The notes below the pieces were generated by a model, which made no database searches, had not been told where the DNA came from, and saw only the letters and a list, made by a program, of their open reading frames with translations. Source: Chryseobacterium sp. 36-9 (GTDB lineage Bacteria > Bacteroidota > Bacteroidia > Flavobacteriales > Weeksellaceae). Taken from it: a stretch of DNA of 64,000 nt. The stretch lies in NCBI GenBank assembly GCA_001898785.1, contig MKVE01000018.1:1-64000 (forward strand), given 5' to 3'. This document shows, in pieces, positions 24,470-32,550 of this stretch. The position numbers and the translations under genes are program-made. Numbering within the stretch: position 1 is the first letter of the stretch; each line of letters begins with the position of its first letter.

Positions 24470-24631
24470 TTTTACTTTTCTTTTTTCTTCGTTGCCAAAG
24501 AAATGATATGAAAAGCAATCCGAATGTATAAGAATTTTTAAATATTCTTTAATTAAGCATTACGAAAATCCAGATTATGTTAAATCAACTTTAACAGGTT
24601 AATACTTTTTAAAAATCTGTTCATTTATTGT

Positions 24632-24639
24632 TAAATTTG
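24632..24639 (+). promoter_or_regulatory. -7 promoter-like element before the Sua5/TsaC gene
   Basis: TAAATTTG matches the -7 consensus 114 bases upstream of the ATG. It lies in the divergent gap between the TonB receptor and this gene. No proper -33 TTG was found, so the assignment is weak. Confidence 0.3.
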
Positions 24640-24753
24640 CAATAGATAATTTTATCTGCCAATTTTATTAAAACTTAACAAACAAATGAAAATCAACACA
24701 TTGAAAACTTTAACAGTTATTCATATTTGATTTTTACCAAAATTTGAACTTAA

Positions 24754-25308
24754 ATGGACTTAACTCAGGCAATAGAAACTTTACAATGTGGCGGAACCAT
24801 ACTTTACCCGACTGACACCATCTGGGGAATCGGCTGTGATGCGACCAATCCGGAGGCTATCAAAAAGATATTCGACATCAAGAAAAGAGAACCCAATAAA
24901 TCCCTTATTATCTTAGTAGAGTCTGAGAAAAGATTACAAGATCTGGTAGATGTTCCGGAAATGGCCTGGCAAATCATCGATCTTAGTGAGAAACCGGTAA
25001 CCATTGTTTACGAAAATCCCAAGAATCTTCCCGAAGAATTATTAGCAGAAGACGGAAGCATCGGAATCCGAATCGTAAAAAACGATTACTGCAAAAAACT
25101 GATTTCAAAACTTAACAAACCTCTCGTTTCAACATCAGCCAATCTCAGCGGACAAAAGTCGCCGATGAAATTCAGCGATATCTCGGACGAAATCAAGAGT
25201 GCAGTTGATTATATTGTAGAAGATTTTCATGACAAGGTTTCGGAGTTTTCCGGCTCATCCGTTATCAAAGTCTGGAACAATAACCAAATCAAAATCCTCC
25301 GCGAATAA
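24754..25308 (+). CDS. tsaC: L-threonylcarbamoyladenylate synthase
   Basis: This is a cytoplasmic enzyme that makes threonylcarbamoyl-AMP from threonine, bicarbonate and ATP. It is the first step of t6A modification at position 37 of ANN-decoding tRNAs. The 184-residue, single-domain length fits TsaC/YwlC rather than the longer Sua5. The conserved YPTDTIWGIGCDA start, the KKREPNKSL phosphate-binding segment and STSANLSGQ are present. It is divergent from the TonB receptor. The other t6A genes are not in the window. Confidence 0.94.
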   Translation: MDLTQAIETLQCGGTILYPTDTIWGIGCDATNPEAIKKIFDIKKREPNKSLIILVESEKRLQDLVDVPEMAWQIIDLSEKPVTIVYENPKNLPEELLAEDGSIGIRIVKNDYCKKLISKLNKPLVSTSANLSGQKSPMKFSDISDEIKSAVDYIVEDFHDKVSEFSGSSVIKVWNNNQIKILRE

Positions 25309-25313
25309 AAAAA

Positions 25314-25347
25314 CCGGCGGATGACCTTTTGCAAGACCATCCGCCGG
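25314..25347. terminator. GC-rich hairpin after the tsaC gene
   Basis: A perfect 10-bp stem CCGGCGGATG / CATCCGCCGG encloses a 14-base loop. The clear T-run is on the minus strand; on the plus strand an A-run follows instead. It could end tsaC transcription as a hairpin without a U-tract or block read-in from the other side. Confidence 0.6.
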
Positions 25348-25356
25348 AAAAATAAA

Positions 25357-25423
25357 CTATGAAAAAAAACTACTTTTTGTATTGACCATAATCACAAAAA
25401 GAATACCGCATCTTTTTTCATAG
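25357..25423. repeat. Long nested inverted repeat
   Basis: Perfect 11-base arms CTATGAAAAAA (25357-25367) and TTTTTTCATAG (25413-25423) enclose a second pairing, CTTTTTGT with ACAAAAAG. It could fold as a cruciform or a small structured RNA. Confidence 0.75.
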
Positions 25424-25497
25424 CAAAATGTCTGATTCTTAGCTTTTCAAACGAAATCAAAAGACAAAAAGTCTTGATTTTCAAAAATTTGGGGTGT

Positions 25498-25546
25498 ATC
25501 TACATATTTTTCCCGACAGCTTTTCCAAATCAAAAAATATGTAGAT
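25498..25546. repeat. Perfect 14-base inverted repeat
   Basis: ATCTACATATTTTT (25498-25511) and AAAAATATGTAGAT (25533-25546) are exact complements separated by 21 bases. The right arm runs directly into the reverse-oriented CGGAAATCC-type repeat. Confidence 0.8.
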
Positions 25547-25632
25547 TGCGCCATCCGCTCATATCTTTTTCGTCGGCTCGCAAGCCGACAACAAAGGATA
25601 ACCACTACTATCGCTTACGCAGCTTCGCATAG
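25545..25632 (-). repeat. CGGAAATCC-type dispersed repeat, reverse copy
   Basis: Read on the minus strand it begins GCGAAGCTGCGTAAGCGATAG, continues with a CCTTTGTTG / AAAAAGAT core around a hairpin (GTCGGCTTGCGAGCCGAC), and ends GAGCGGATGGCGC. The opening closely matches the copy at 40685-40850. Confidence 0.7.
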
Positions 25633-25692
25633 TAGAAACTTTTCCCAAAAGAATTATCTTTGCAACAAATAATAAAACAAGAACTCCAATTA

Positions 25693-25772
25693 CATTATTT
25701 ACTAAGTAAAACGGCTTTGCGTACTTAAAAGCAGTTAGTAGTTTAAATGAATCTTTGCGGACTTTGTTAAAT
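25693..25772 (-). repeat. AACGCAAAG-type dispersed repeat, reverse copy
   Basis: On the minus strand it contains AAAGTCCGCAAAGATT and, after an AT-rich spacer, TACGCAAAGCCGTTTTAC. This resembles the copy at 48764-48830, which ends CACAAAGCCGTAAAACTT. Confidence 0.65.
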
Positions 25773-25793
25773 ACTCATTTTTGAACTAATAAA

Positions 25794-27215
25794 ATGTTTA
25801 TCAACCTCAACCAAAATAAAAACCTCAAACTTTTCAAAATTATTTCTGAAGTGGCCGACAGAAACGGACAGTCTGTTTTCGCAGTAGGCGGATTCGTAAG
25901 GGATCTTCTGATGAAAAGAAAAGCATCAACCGACATCGATTTCGTTACAGAATCCAGCGGTATAGAACTCGCTGAAAGTATCGCCAAAGAGATTGACCCA
26001 AAAACAAAAGTGGCGGTTTTCAAAACTTATGGAACGGCAATGTTTCGTTACAAAGAGCTGGAGTTGGAATTTGTTGGCGCAAGAAAAGAAAGTTACAGCG
26101 AGGATTCCAGGAAGCCATCTATCGAAACCGGAACTTTGGAAGACGATCAGAAACGCAGAGATTTTACCATTAATGCGATGGCGATTTCTCTTAACAAAGA
26201 TAATTTCGGTGAATTGATTGATCCATTTGGTGGAATGCAGGATTTGTCCAACAAAACCCTGAGAACACCGCTGGAACCTCATCAAACTTATTCCGATGAT
26301 CCTTTGAGAATGATGAGAGCCATCAGATTTGCAACTACATTGGATTTTGATATTGAAGACAATTCTCTAAAAGCTATTAAAGAAGAAGCAGAGCGAATGA
26401 AAATCGTTTCGATGGAACGTGTTATGGTTGAGTTCAACAAAATAATGCTTTCCGACAGACCTTCAAAAGGGTTGAAACTATTGGAAGAAACCGGGCTTCT
26501 GAATTATATTCTCCCGGAATTGGTTGCTCTCAAAGGCATCGAAGACATCGACGGACAAACACATAAAGATAATTTTTATCACACATTAGAAGTAGTTGAC
26601 AATATTTCGGAAAATACAGATAAGCTTTGGCTTCGTTGGTCAGCATTGCTTCACGATATTGGAAAAGCACCGACCAAAAAGTTTGTAGAAGGAACAGGCT
26701 GGACATTTCACGGTCACGAATTTGTGGGTTCAAAAATGATAAAATCTATTTTCAAACGACTGAAACTGCCACTAGGAGCAGAACAAAAATATGTAGAGAA
26801 ATTGGTAAGAATGCACGCCAGACCCATTGCCTTGATTACGGATGATGCTTCTGATTCTGCATTGAGGCGATTACTTTTTGATTCCGGAGAAGATATGGAA
26901 GATCTTTTCACGCTTTGCAAATCGGACATCACGACCAAAAATTATTCAAAGCAAGCTCGCTTCAAAAAGAATTTCGAATACGTTGCACAAAAGATAAAGG
27001 AAGTGGAAGAAAAAGACCAGGTCAGGAATTTCCAGCCACCCATTTCCGGAGAAGAGATTATGGAAATGTTTAATCTGAAACCGGGAAGAGAGATAGGAAT
27101 TTTAAAAGAAAAAGTAAAAGAAGCGATTCTTGAAGGAGAAATCAAAAATGATAAAAATGAAGCGAGAGATTTTGTGATTGCTGAAGCGGAAAAATTAGGA
27201 TTAAATTTGGTTTGA
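25794..27215 (+). CDS. CCA-adding/poly(A)-type nucleotidyltransferase with HD domain
   Basis: This is a 473-residue cytoplasmic class II tRNA nucleotidyltransferase that adds or repairs the CCA end of tRNAs. The head domain shows AVGGFVRDLL and the catalytic TDIDFV acids (about residues 25-50). Next are KRRDFTINAMA and the RNA-binding and nucleotide-reading block DDPLRMMRAIRFA. A C-terminal HD phosphohydrolase domain (HTLEVVDN..LLHDIGKA..FHGHE) follows, as in the HD-containing bacterial forms. This fits with tRNA-Leu in the window, which lacks an encoded CCA. The stop is one base from the next gene. Confidence 0.9.
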   Translation: MFINLNQNKNLKLFKIISEVADRNGQSVFAVGGFVRDLLMKRKASTDIDFVTESSGIELAESIAKEIDPKTKVAVFKTYGTAMFRYKELELEFVGARKESYSEDSRKPSIETGTLEDDQKRRDFTINAMAISLNKDNFGELIDPFGGMQDLSNKTLRTPLEPHQTYSDDPLRMMRAIRFATTLDFDIEDNSLKAIKEEAERMKIVSMERVMVEFNKIMLSDRPSKGLKLLEETGLLNYILPELVALKGIEDIDGQTHKDNFYHTLEVVDNISENTDKLWLRWSALLHDIGKAPTKKFVEGTGWTFHGHEFVGSKMIKSIFKRLKLPLGAEQKYVEKLVRMHARPIALITDDASDSALRRLLFDSGEDMEDLFTLCKSDITTKNYSKQARFKKNFEYVAQKIKEVEEKDQVRNFQPPISGEEIMEMFNLKPGREIGILKEKVKEAILEGEIKNDKNEARDFVIAEAEKLGLNLV

Positions 27216-27216
27216 T

Positions 27217-27657
27217 ATGAATAAGACAGAACTAATTAAACTAATCAATCAAAAACTTTCCGAAAAAATCCAAAATTTCGAAAAACTGATTGTTGAAACC
27301 CGAGCTTCTAACAACGACATAAAAAGTTCTATGGGCGATAAATACGAGACTGGAAGAGAAATGCTTCAACAGGAGATCAATAATCTACAGGTTCAGCTTA
27401 ATGAAGTTTTGAAGCAACAGGATTTTCTAAAAACCATTCCTGTGAAAATTTCTGACAAAGCTGAAAAAGGAGCCATTGTAAAAACAGAAAGAGGTTTGTT
27501 TTTTATCTCAGTTTCTTTAGGCGAAATTACTTTTGAAAACCAAAAAATCATTTGCATTTCTCCGGAATCTCCATTAGCAAAAGCAATGAATGGAAAAAGA
27601 AAAAACGAAACCTTTTCAATAAACAACATCAATCAAAAAATTGAAAGTATCTGCTAA
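27217..27657 (+). CDS. GreA/GreB-like protein
   Basis: This is a 146-residue protein resembling transcript-cleavage factors. An N-terminal helical hairpin (about 1-75) is followed by a small FKBP-like domain ending in SPESPLAKAMNGKRKNETFSI, close to the GreA SPIxxxLxGK pattern. Asp41 and Glu44 sit at the hairpin tip in GDKYE, the same positions as the acidic pair in E. coli GreA. It probably binds the RNA polymerase secondary channel, as an inference. It starts one base after the CCA enzyme stop. Homologues in this phylum are sometimes misnamed 3-oxoacyl-ACP synthase, but it has no such motif. Confidence 0.72.
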   Translation: MNKTELIKLINQKLSEKIQNFEKLIVETRASNNDIKSSMGDKYETGREMLQQEINNLQVQLNEVLKQQDFLKTIPVKISDKAEKGAIVKTERGLFFISVSLGEITFENQKIICISPESPLAKAMNGKRKNETFSINNINQKIESIC

Positions 27658-27695
27658 AATTTTCCGTATTTTGTAACACATAATTATAGCTCACA

Positions 27696-28490
27696 ATGCA
27701 AAACTACCTAGATCTACTTCAGCATATTTTAGATAACGGAACTGATAAGACCGACAGAACCGGAACCGGAACACGCAGCGTTTTTGGCTACCAGTTACGT
27801 TATGATCTATCGAAAGGATTTCCTTTGGTCACAACTAAAAAGGTTCACTTGAAATCTATTATTTATGAATTGCTTTGGTTCATCAAAGGTGATACGAACA
27901 TCAAATATCTGAAAGACAACGGTGTTTCTATTTGGGACGAATGGGCAGATGAAAACGGAGATCTTGGGCCGGTTTACGGCGCACAATGGAGAAGCTGGAA
28001 CGGTGCCGACGGAAAAGTGGTTGACCAGTTTTCTGAAGTGATTGAGCAAATTAAAAAAAATCCGGATTCCCGCAGGTTAATCGTTTCCGCCTGGAATGCT
28101 GCTGAGATTCCGAATATGGCTTTAGCACCTTGCCACGCCTTGTTTCAGTTTTATGTAGCAGATGGAAAATTGTCGCTTCAACTTTACCAAAGAAGTGCTG
28201 ATGTTTTCCTGGGTGTTCCTTTCAATATTGCGAGTTATGCTCTTTTACTGATGATGGTAGCGCAAGTTTGTGATCTGAAAGTTGGCGATTATGTTCATAC
28301 TTTTGGCGATGTTCATATTTACAATAATCATTTTGAGCAGGTTCAGAAACAACTTTCCAGAGAAACAAGACCTTTACCCACAATGAAACTGAATCCCGAA
28401 ATCAAAGATATTTTCGATTTTGATTTTGAAGATTTTACTTTGGAGAATTATGACCCGCATCCGGGGATTAAAGCGCCGGTGGCGATATAA
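27696..28490 (+). CDS. thyA: Thymidylate synthase
   Basis: ThyA methylates dUMP to dTMP using methylene-tetrahydrofolate. The length, 264 residues, equals that of the E. coli enzyme. Cys146 lies in [10 protein letters not shown], the catalytic position. The [11 protein letters not shown] phosphate loop, [10 protein letters not shown] and the [13 protein letters not shown] dUMP-binding segment are intact. The C-terminal KAPVAI closes the active site. It lies 38 bases after the GreA-like gene and is followed by its own terminator. Confidence 0.97.
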   Translation: MQNYLDLLQHILDNGTDKTDRTGTGTRSVFGYQLRYDLSKGFPLVTTKKVHLKSIIYELLWFIKGDTNIKYLKDNGVSIWDEWADENGDLGPVYGAQWRSWNGADGKVVDQFSEVIEQIKKNPDSRRLIVSAWNAAEIPNMALAPCHALFQFYVADGKLSLQLYQRSADVFLGVPFNIASYALLLMMVAQVCDLKVGDYVHTFGDVHIYNNHFEQVQKQLSRETRPLPTMKLNPEIKDIFDFDFEDFTLENYDPHPGIKAPVAI

Positions 28491-28495
28491 AAACC

Positions 28496-28519
28496 AAGTG
28501 GGATTTCCCCACTTTTTTT
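28496..28519 (+). terminator. Terminator after thyA
   Basis: The stem AAGTGGG / CCCACTT with a 5-base loop is followed by seven T. Confidence 0.85.
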
Positions 28520-28586
28520 GTAACAATTCTTTAAAATCAAGTACTTATAACACTTAAAATAAACATTGATATAAAAATTCGTAAGA

Positions 28587-31097
28587 ATGAAAAAAATATT
28601 CATCGCGGCACTTTTCTTAGGTGCAATTTTTAATTCCAATGTTGCTTTTGCACAGACAGAAACTTCCGGCAGAACTGTTCCTTACAGAGCAACACACACC
28701 AAAACTACAGAACTGAAACATACCAAACTCAAAGTCAGTTTCGATTATCAGAAAGAACAGATGAACGGTGAAGAATGGCTGACAGCAAGTCCTTTCTTTT
28801 ACGCAACCAACGAATTGGTTCTTGATGCAAAAGGAATGTTGATCCATGAAGTGGCTTTGGACAAAAATGGTTCTAAGTCACCGCTTAAATTCGATTATAA
28901 AAACGATGTTCTGAAAATCACGCTTGATAAAACTTATCAAAAAAATCAGGATTACACTGTTTATATCAAATACACTGCCCGTCCCAATGAGGTAAAACAG
29001 GAAGGAAGCCTGGCAATCAGTGACGCAAAAGGCCTTTACTTTATCAATGCTCAAGGCAAAGATCCGGATAAGCCAACACAAATCTGGACCCAGGGAGAAA
29101 CCGAATCTTCATCTGCCTGGTTTCCGACCATTGACAAATCCAACCAGAAAACTACACAGGAAATCTATATGACCGTTCCTGATAAATACGTTACCCTTTC
29201 TAACGGAATTCTGAAAGATTCTCAAAAGGAATCAGGAAATATGAGAACGGACCATTGGGTAATGGACAAGAGACATTCAACCTACCTTTTCTTTATGGGC
29301 GTTGGGGAATATGCAATCGTAAAGGACAAATGGCGAAATATTCCTGTAGATTATTACATCGAGAAAGAATATGAACCTTATGCAAAACAAATCTATGGCA
29401 ACACGCCAGAGATGATTGAATTCTTTTCTAAGAAATTAGGTTACGATTATCCTTGGGCAAAATATGCGCAAATCTCCGGAAGAGATTATGTTTCCGGCGC
29501 TATGGAGAATACAACTGCAACACTCCACGGAAGTGATATTTTGCAGAAGCCAGGACAGTTAATCGATGAAAATAAATGGGAGGACACTATTGCTCACGAG
29601 TTGTTTCACCATTGGTTCGGAGATTTGGTAACAGCAGAAAGTTGGAGTAATTTGACGGTTAATGAATCATTTGCCAATTACTCAGAATATCTCTGGAACG
29701 AATACAAATATGGAAAAGACCAGGCTGATTACCATCAAATGGAAGATGTGAATCATTACATCCATAACCCGGGAGATTTCAAAAAAGATCTGGTGAGATT
29801 TAATTACGCTTCCCGTGAAGATGTTTTCGATCTGGTTACTTATCAGAAAGGTGGCGGGATTCTTCATATGTTGAGAAATTATCTGGGTGATGATGCATTT
29901 TTTGCCGGAATGAATGATTATCTTAAAACCTACGAATATCAGAATGCCGAAGCTCATCAATTAAGATTATCATTCGAGAAGGTATCGGGAAAAGATCTGA
30001 ATTGGTTTTTCAATCAATGGTATTTCGGAAGCGGGCATCCAAAACTGACTTATACTTCAACCTTCGAGCCTGTTAAAAAACAAGTTACTGTTGTCATCAA
30101 CCAGTCCCAGGATCAGCCTTTCGAGTTTCCTTTAGCCATTGATGTGTATGATAATGGAAAACCAAAGCGTTTCAATGTTTGGGTAGATGCAAAAGCAAAA
30201 AACACCTTCATTTTTGATTCTTCTAAAACACCTGATTTGATTAATATCAATGCGGACGGAATTCTGGTTGCAGATATTACCGATACCAAAACACCGGAGC
30301 AAAGCCTTCTCCAATTCACAGGATCAAAAGAATATAAAAGCAAATCTATCGCTCTGAGCACCATCAAAGAAGACGCTGCAAAAAATCCTGCCGGAATCAA
30401 GTTGCTGGCTGCAGCGCTGAAAGATCCATTCTTCAGAATCAGAGAGCAGGCATTGGAGCAAATTGATCTGACAATCCCTGACCAGGCAAAAGCTTTAACT
30501 GTAGAAGTTGAAAAATTAGCTTCAAATGATCCGAAAACTTTGGTTCAGGCAGCTGCGATCTCAGCTTTGGCAAAAACTAAAAATGCCAAGTACAGTCTGG
30601 TTTACGAAAAAGGACTGAATGCCATTTCTAATGCCGTAAAAGGGGCTTCATTAGCGGGAATAGCTGAACTGGATCCTTCCAAAGCAGCAGCATCTTTGGA
30701 TAAAATTGATTTGAATGGCGCATCGGAAGATCTGATGTCGAAACTGCTTCCACTCATTGTCAAGAATAAAATCGAAAAACAAATGCCGGCTATCGGGACA
30801 ACTGTTGCCTTCTACCCTTTTATCAAGTTTCAGGATCCTGTACTTGGTAAATCTGCAGAGGAAGGATACAACTGGATCATGTCATCCGACAACCTGGAAG
30901 CAACAGAGAAAGTAACCAAAGTTTTGGTTCAGGCTAAATCTCAAATGCCGGACAACCCGCAGATCAAAATGATGATCAGCCAAATGCTGAAAGACGGGCT
31001 GAACAAGAAAATGGAGGTGTTGAAAAACAATCCTAACAGCCCTACAATTAACCGTCAGATTGATGCCATTAATAAATCTATCGAAGCTTTTAAATAG
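28587..31097 (+). CDS. M1 family aminopeptidase, secreted
   Basis: This is a zinc aminopeptidase of 836 residues with a signal peptide of about 22 residues (NVAFAQT). The GAMEN-like exopeptidase motif appears as VSGAMENTTATL. The zinc site is His337-Glu338-x-x-His341 in HELFHHWFGD, with Glu360 (VNESF) 19 residues later. A C-terminal helical HEAT-like region (from about 570) is full of Ala/Lys repeats. No T9SS domain is present, so it should be periplasmic, trimming peptides for uptake. A second M1 peptidase at 42688-44616 is T9SS-exported. Confidence 0.93.
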   Translation: MKKIFIAALFLGAIFNSNVAFAQTETSGRTVPYRATHTKTTELKHTKLKVSFDYQKEQMNGEEWLTASPFFYATNELVLDAKGMLIHEVALDKNGSKSPLKFDYKNDVLKITLDKTYQKNQDYTVYIKYTARPNEVKQEGSLAISDAKGLYFINAQGKDPDKPTQIWTQGETESSSAWFPTIDKSNQKTTQEIYMTVPDKYVTLSNGILKDSQKESGNMRTDHWVMDKRHSTYLFFMGVGEYAIVKDKWRNIPVDYYIEKEYEPYAKQIYGNTPEMIEFFSKKLGYDYPWAKYAQISGRDYVSGAMENTTATLHGSDILQKPGQLIDENKWEDTIAHELFHHWFGDLVTAESWSNLTVNESFANYSEYLWNEYKYGKDQADYHQMEDVNHYIHNPGDFKKDLVRFNYASREDVFDLVTYQKGGGILHMLRNYLGDDAFFAGMNDYLKTYEYQNAEAHQLRLSFEKVSGKDLNWFFNQWYFGSGHPKLTYTSTFEPVKKQVTVVINQSQDQPFEFPLAIDVYDNGKPKRFNVWVDAKAKNTFIFDSSKTPDLININADGILVADITDTKTPEQSLLQFTGSKEYKSKSIALSTIKEDAAKNPAGIKLLAAALKDPFFRIREQALEQIDLTIPDQAKALTVEVEKLASNDPKTLVQAAAISALAKTKNAKYSLVYEKGLNAISNAVKGASLAGIAELDPSKAAASLDKIDLNGASEDLMSKLLPLIVKNKIEKQMPAIGTTVAFYPFIKFQDPVLGKSAEEGYNWIMSSDNLEATEKVTKVLVQAKSQMPDNPQIKMMISQMLKDGLNKKMEVLKNNPNSPTINRQIDAINKSIEAFK

Positions 31098-31181
31098 AAA
31101 TTAGAATAGAGATATACTTCAGCTGTGTTCAATATGACAATTCTGTCATCTTACAACATCCTGAAGCCTTATTAGATCGAC

Positions 31182-31208
31182 AAAGCCATCTCAATGAGAT
31201 GGCTTTTT
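31182..31208 (+). terminator. Terminator after the M1 aminopeptidase
   Basis: The stem AAGCCATCTCA / TGAGATGGCTT with a minimal loop is followed by a six-T run. Confidence 0.88.
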
Positions 31209-31334
31209 TATAAAAAGTGATTTGAAGAATAAATCCCGCAGACCAAAATAGCAAAAAACACAAATGATGATGACAAGTATCCGCCAACCAATACTACAAG
31301 ATCTACGGGAAAATAATAAAAAATCTAAAAACAC

Positions 31335-31718
31335 TTAGCCCTTCTTCTGGAATGTTGCCAGCTTCAAGGCATCTTTTATCATTTTTCCGGGGCGGAATAC
31401 CGCTTTTACACTTTTGATATTGGCAGCCGTCACCTCTTTCTCGGTTTCTGCACCCACACTGGATCCTCCGGCTTGTAATGTGAAATACTCTCCTACATAG
31501 ACAATCTTGCCATCTGCGATATCCTGCGCAATCTTCTCGAAAGTACTTTCCAGAACGGCAAGGATATCGGCTTTTGAAACCGTGGACATTGTGCTGGCAT
31601 GTTTGGCGAGATCGGATAGCGTTGTTTTACCATCACCTACGATATTAGCATAATACTTTGCAGGTGCATCCAGATTTCTTGGGTTTTTACGGGCAACCGT
31701 GTTGAATTTAATAGACAT
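31335..31718 (-). CDS. HU-like DNA-binding protein
   Basis: This is a 127-residue nucleoid-type protein of the Bacteroidota HU-like family. It is longer than classical HU (about 90). The N-terminal extension (KFNTVARKNPRN) precedes the HU helices (LSDLAKHASTMSTVSKADILAVLESTF). The IVYVGEYFTLQAGGSS strand and the C-terminal VKAVFRPGKMIKDALK segment form the DNA-binding arm. It probably bends or packages DNA. A good promoter (TTG, 21 bases, TATACTTT on the minus strand) lies upstream. Confidence 0.88.
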   Translation of the reverse strand: MSIKFNTVARKNPRNLDAPAKYYANIVGDGKTTLSDLAKHASTMSTVSKADILAVLESTFEKIAQDIADGKIVYVGEYFTLQAGGSSVGAETEKEVTAANIKSVKAVFRPGKMIKDALKLATFQKKG

Positions 31719-31763
31719 TTTTTTGCGTTTTTAAATTAAAAATTAAATTTTATTGATGTGATA

Positions 31764-31795
31764 AAAGTATAAATTTTAATTAAACAAAAAAGCAA
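31764..31795 (-). promoter_or_regulatory. Promoter of the HU-like gene
   Basis: On the minus strand a TTG (31793-31795) is separated by 21 bases from TATACTTT (31764-31771). This is close to the Bacteroidota consensus. The leader before the ATG is about 40 bases. Confidence 0.55.
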
Positions 31796-31867
31796 ATTTT
31801 ATTAAATATTTCAACTTGTAGATAAAAATCTACAAAATTGATTCAAAAACATCAGGTGCTTTTGAAC

Positions 31868-31930
31868 AAAACAACTTGATCTTTTTATTAAAACAACTTG
31901 ACCTTTTTGATAAAACATCAAGTTGTTTTT
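31868..31930. repeat. Tandem and inverted AAAACAACTTGA copies
   Basis: Direct copies at 31868-31880 and 31890-31902 can each pair with ATCAAGTTGTTTTT (31917-31930). Either 5' arm gives a 12-13 bp stem followed by T on the plus strand; the minus strand mirrors this. It lies downstream of the minus-strand HxlR gene. Confidence 0.8.
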
Positions 31931-32037
31931 AACCACCTGTGCAAACGCCCTGTTCATCGGACTTGCAGAAGGGTGTTTTTTGACCTTTTATTCATGTAAT
32001 TTCTGATAACAAACAAGACGAGCCTGCCTGACTTTAA

Positions 32038-32421
32038 TTAGATAGCATCAATGTCCAAGTCAGGGTTGGTAATCCGTTTCAAAATCACTTTCCGAAGGCG
32101 CTCCTCGTGCTCATCACCCCATTGTCCTATCGACGCAATGACGGGGATTAAGGTCATTCCGAACTCGGTAAGGCTATATTCCACTTTCGGGGGCACTACA
32201 GGATAAATCGTTTTTGTGACCAGCTCGTGATCCTCAAGTTCCTTCAGCTGAACATTTAAAACCCTGCGTGACGCATCCGGGATTTTTCGCTGCAGCTCAC
32301 TGGGTCTTTTATGGCCCTGATGAATAAACCAAAGCAAACGGATCTTCCATTTGCCATACAGCACTTCACCTATTAGGTCAAGTCCACAATTCAGGTTCGG
32401 AATTATTTTTCTCTCATACAT
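32038..32421 (-). CDS. HxlR-family winged-helix regulator
   Basis: This is a cytoplasmic MarR/HxlR-type repressor or activator of 127 residues. The conserved LIGEVLYGKWKIRLLWFI start, the recognition region RPSELQRKIPDASRRVLNVQLKELE and the wing VPPKVEYSLTEFG are typical. A single N-terminal Cys12 is placed like the redox Cys of thiol-sensing members such as HypR. The gene is divergent from an SDR/NTF2-like pair, which it probably controls. The start codon touches an inverted repeat that could be its operator. Confidence 0.88.
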   Translation of the reverse strand: MYERKIIPNLNCGLDLIGEVLYGKWKIRLLWFIHQGHKRPSELQRKIPDASRRVLNVQLKELEDHELVTKTIYPVVPPKVEYSLTEFGMTLIPVIASIGQWGDEHEERLRKVILKRITNPDLDIDAI

Positions 32422-32458
32422 ATTGCAAAATTAAACGTATGTCTCATTTTGCGCAATA
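32421..32458. promoter_or_regulatory. Candidate operator between HxlR and SDR genes
   Basis: TATTGCAAAAT (32421-32431) faces ATTTTGCGCAATA (32446-32458), an imperfect dyad differing by two bases. It overlaps the HxlR start codon and a minus-strand -7-like TAATTTTG, placing it well for autoregulation. Confidence 0.5.
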
Positions 32459-32550
32459 GGGGATCAATTTATCCCTATTTGAATCGTAAGTCCGTACTTG
32501 TGCAAACTGTTTTTATAACTCAATTTTGCCATATAACAATTGACAGAAAA

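Larger units (their letters stand above)
25309..25793. other. Gene-free stretch packed with palindromes and repeats
   Basis: No gene is seen. In order it holds a GC-rich hairpin (25314-25347), a long A/T inverted repeat (25357-25423) and a perfect 14-base inverted repeat (25498-25546). A CGGAAATCC-type repeat in reverse orientation (25545-25632) and an AACGCAAAG-type repeat in reverse orientation (25693-25772) follow. This is the densest structured non-coding region in the window. Confidence 0.8.
31719..32037. other. Gene-free stretch with promoter and alternative hairpins
   Basis: No gene is seen. It contains the HU-like promoter (31764-31795), two direct copies and one inverted copy of AAAACAACTTGA (31868-31930), and a GC-richer stem AAACGCCCT / AGGGTGTTT near 31943-31978 followed by six T on the plus strand. 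Confidence 0.7.

Noticed and set aside
25309-25793. CRISPR array
   Set aside because: The repeats are palindromes of different sequence and no regular repeat-spacer units or cas genes are present.
27217-27657. 3-oxoacyl-ACP synthase
   Set aside because: The protein is only 146 residues, has no catalytic Cys-His-His set and matches the GreA layout instead.
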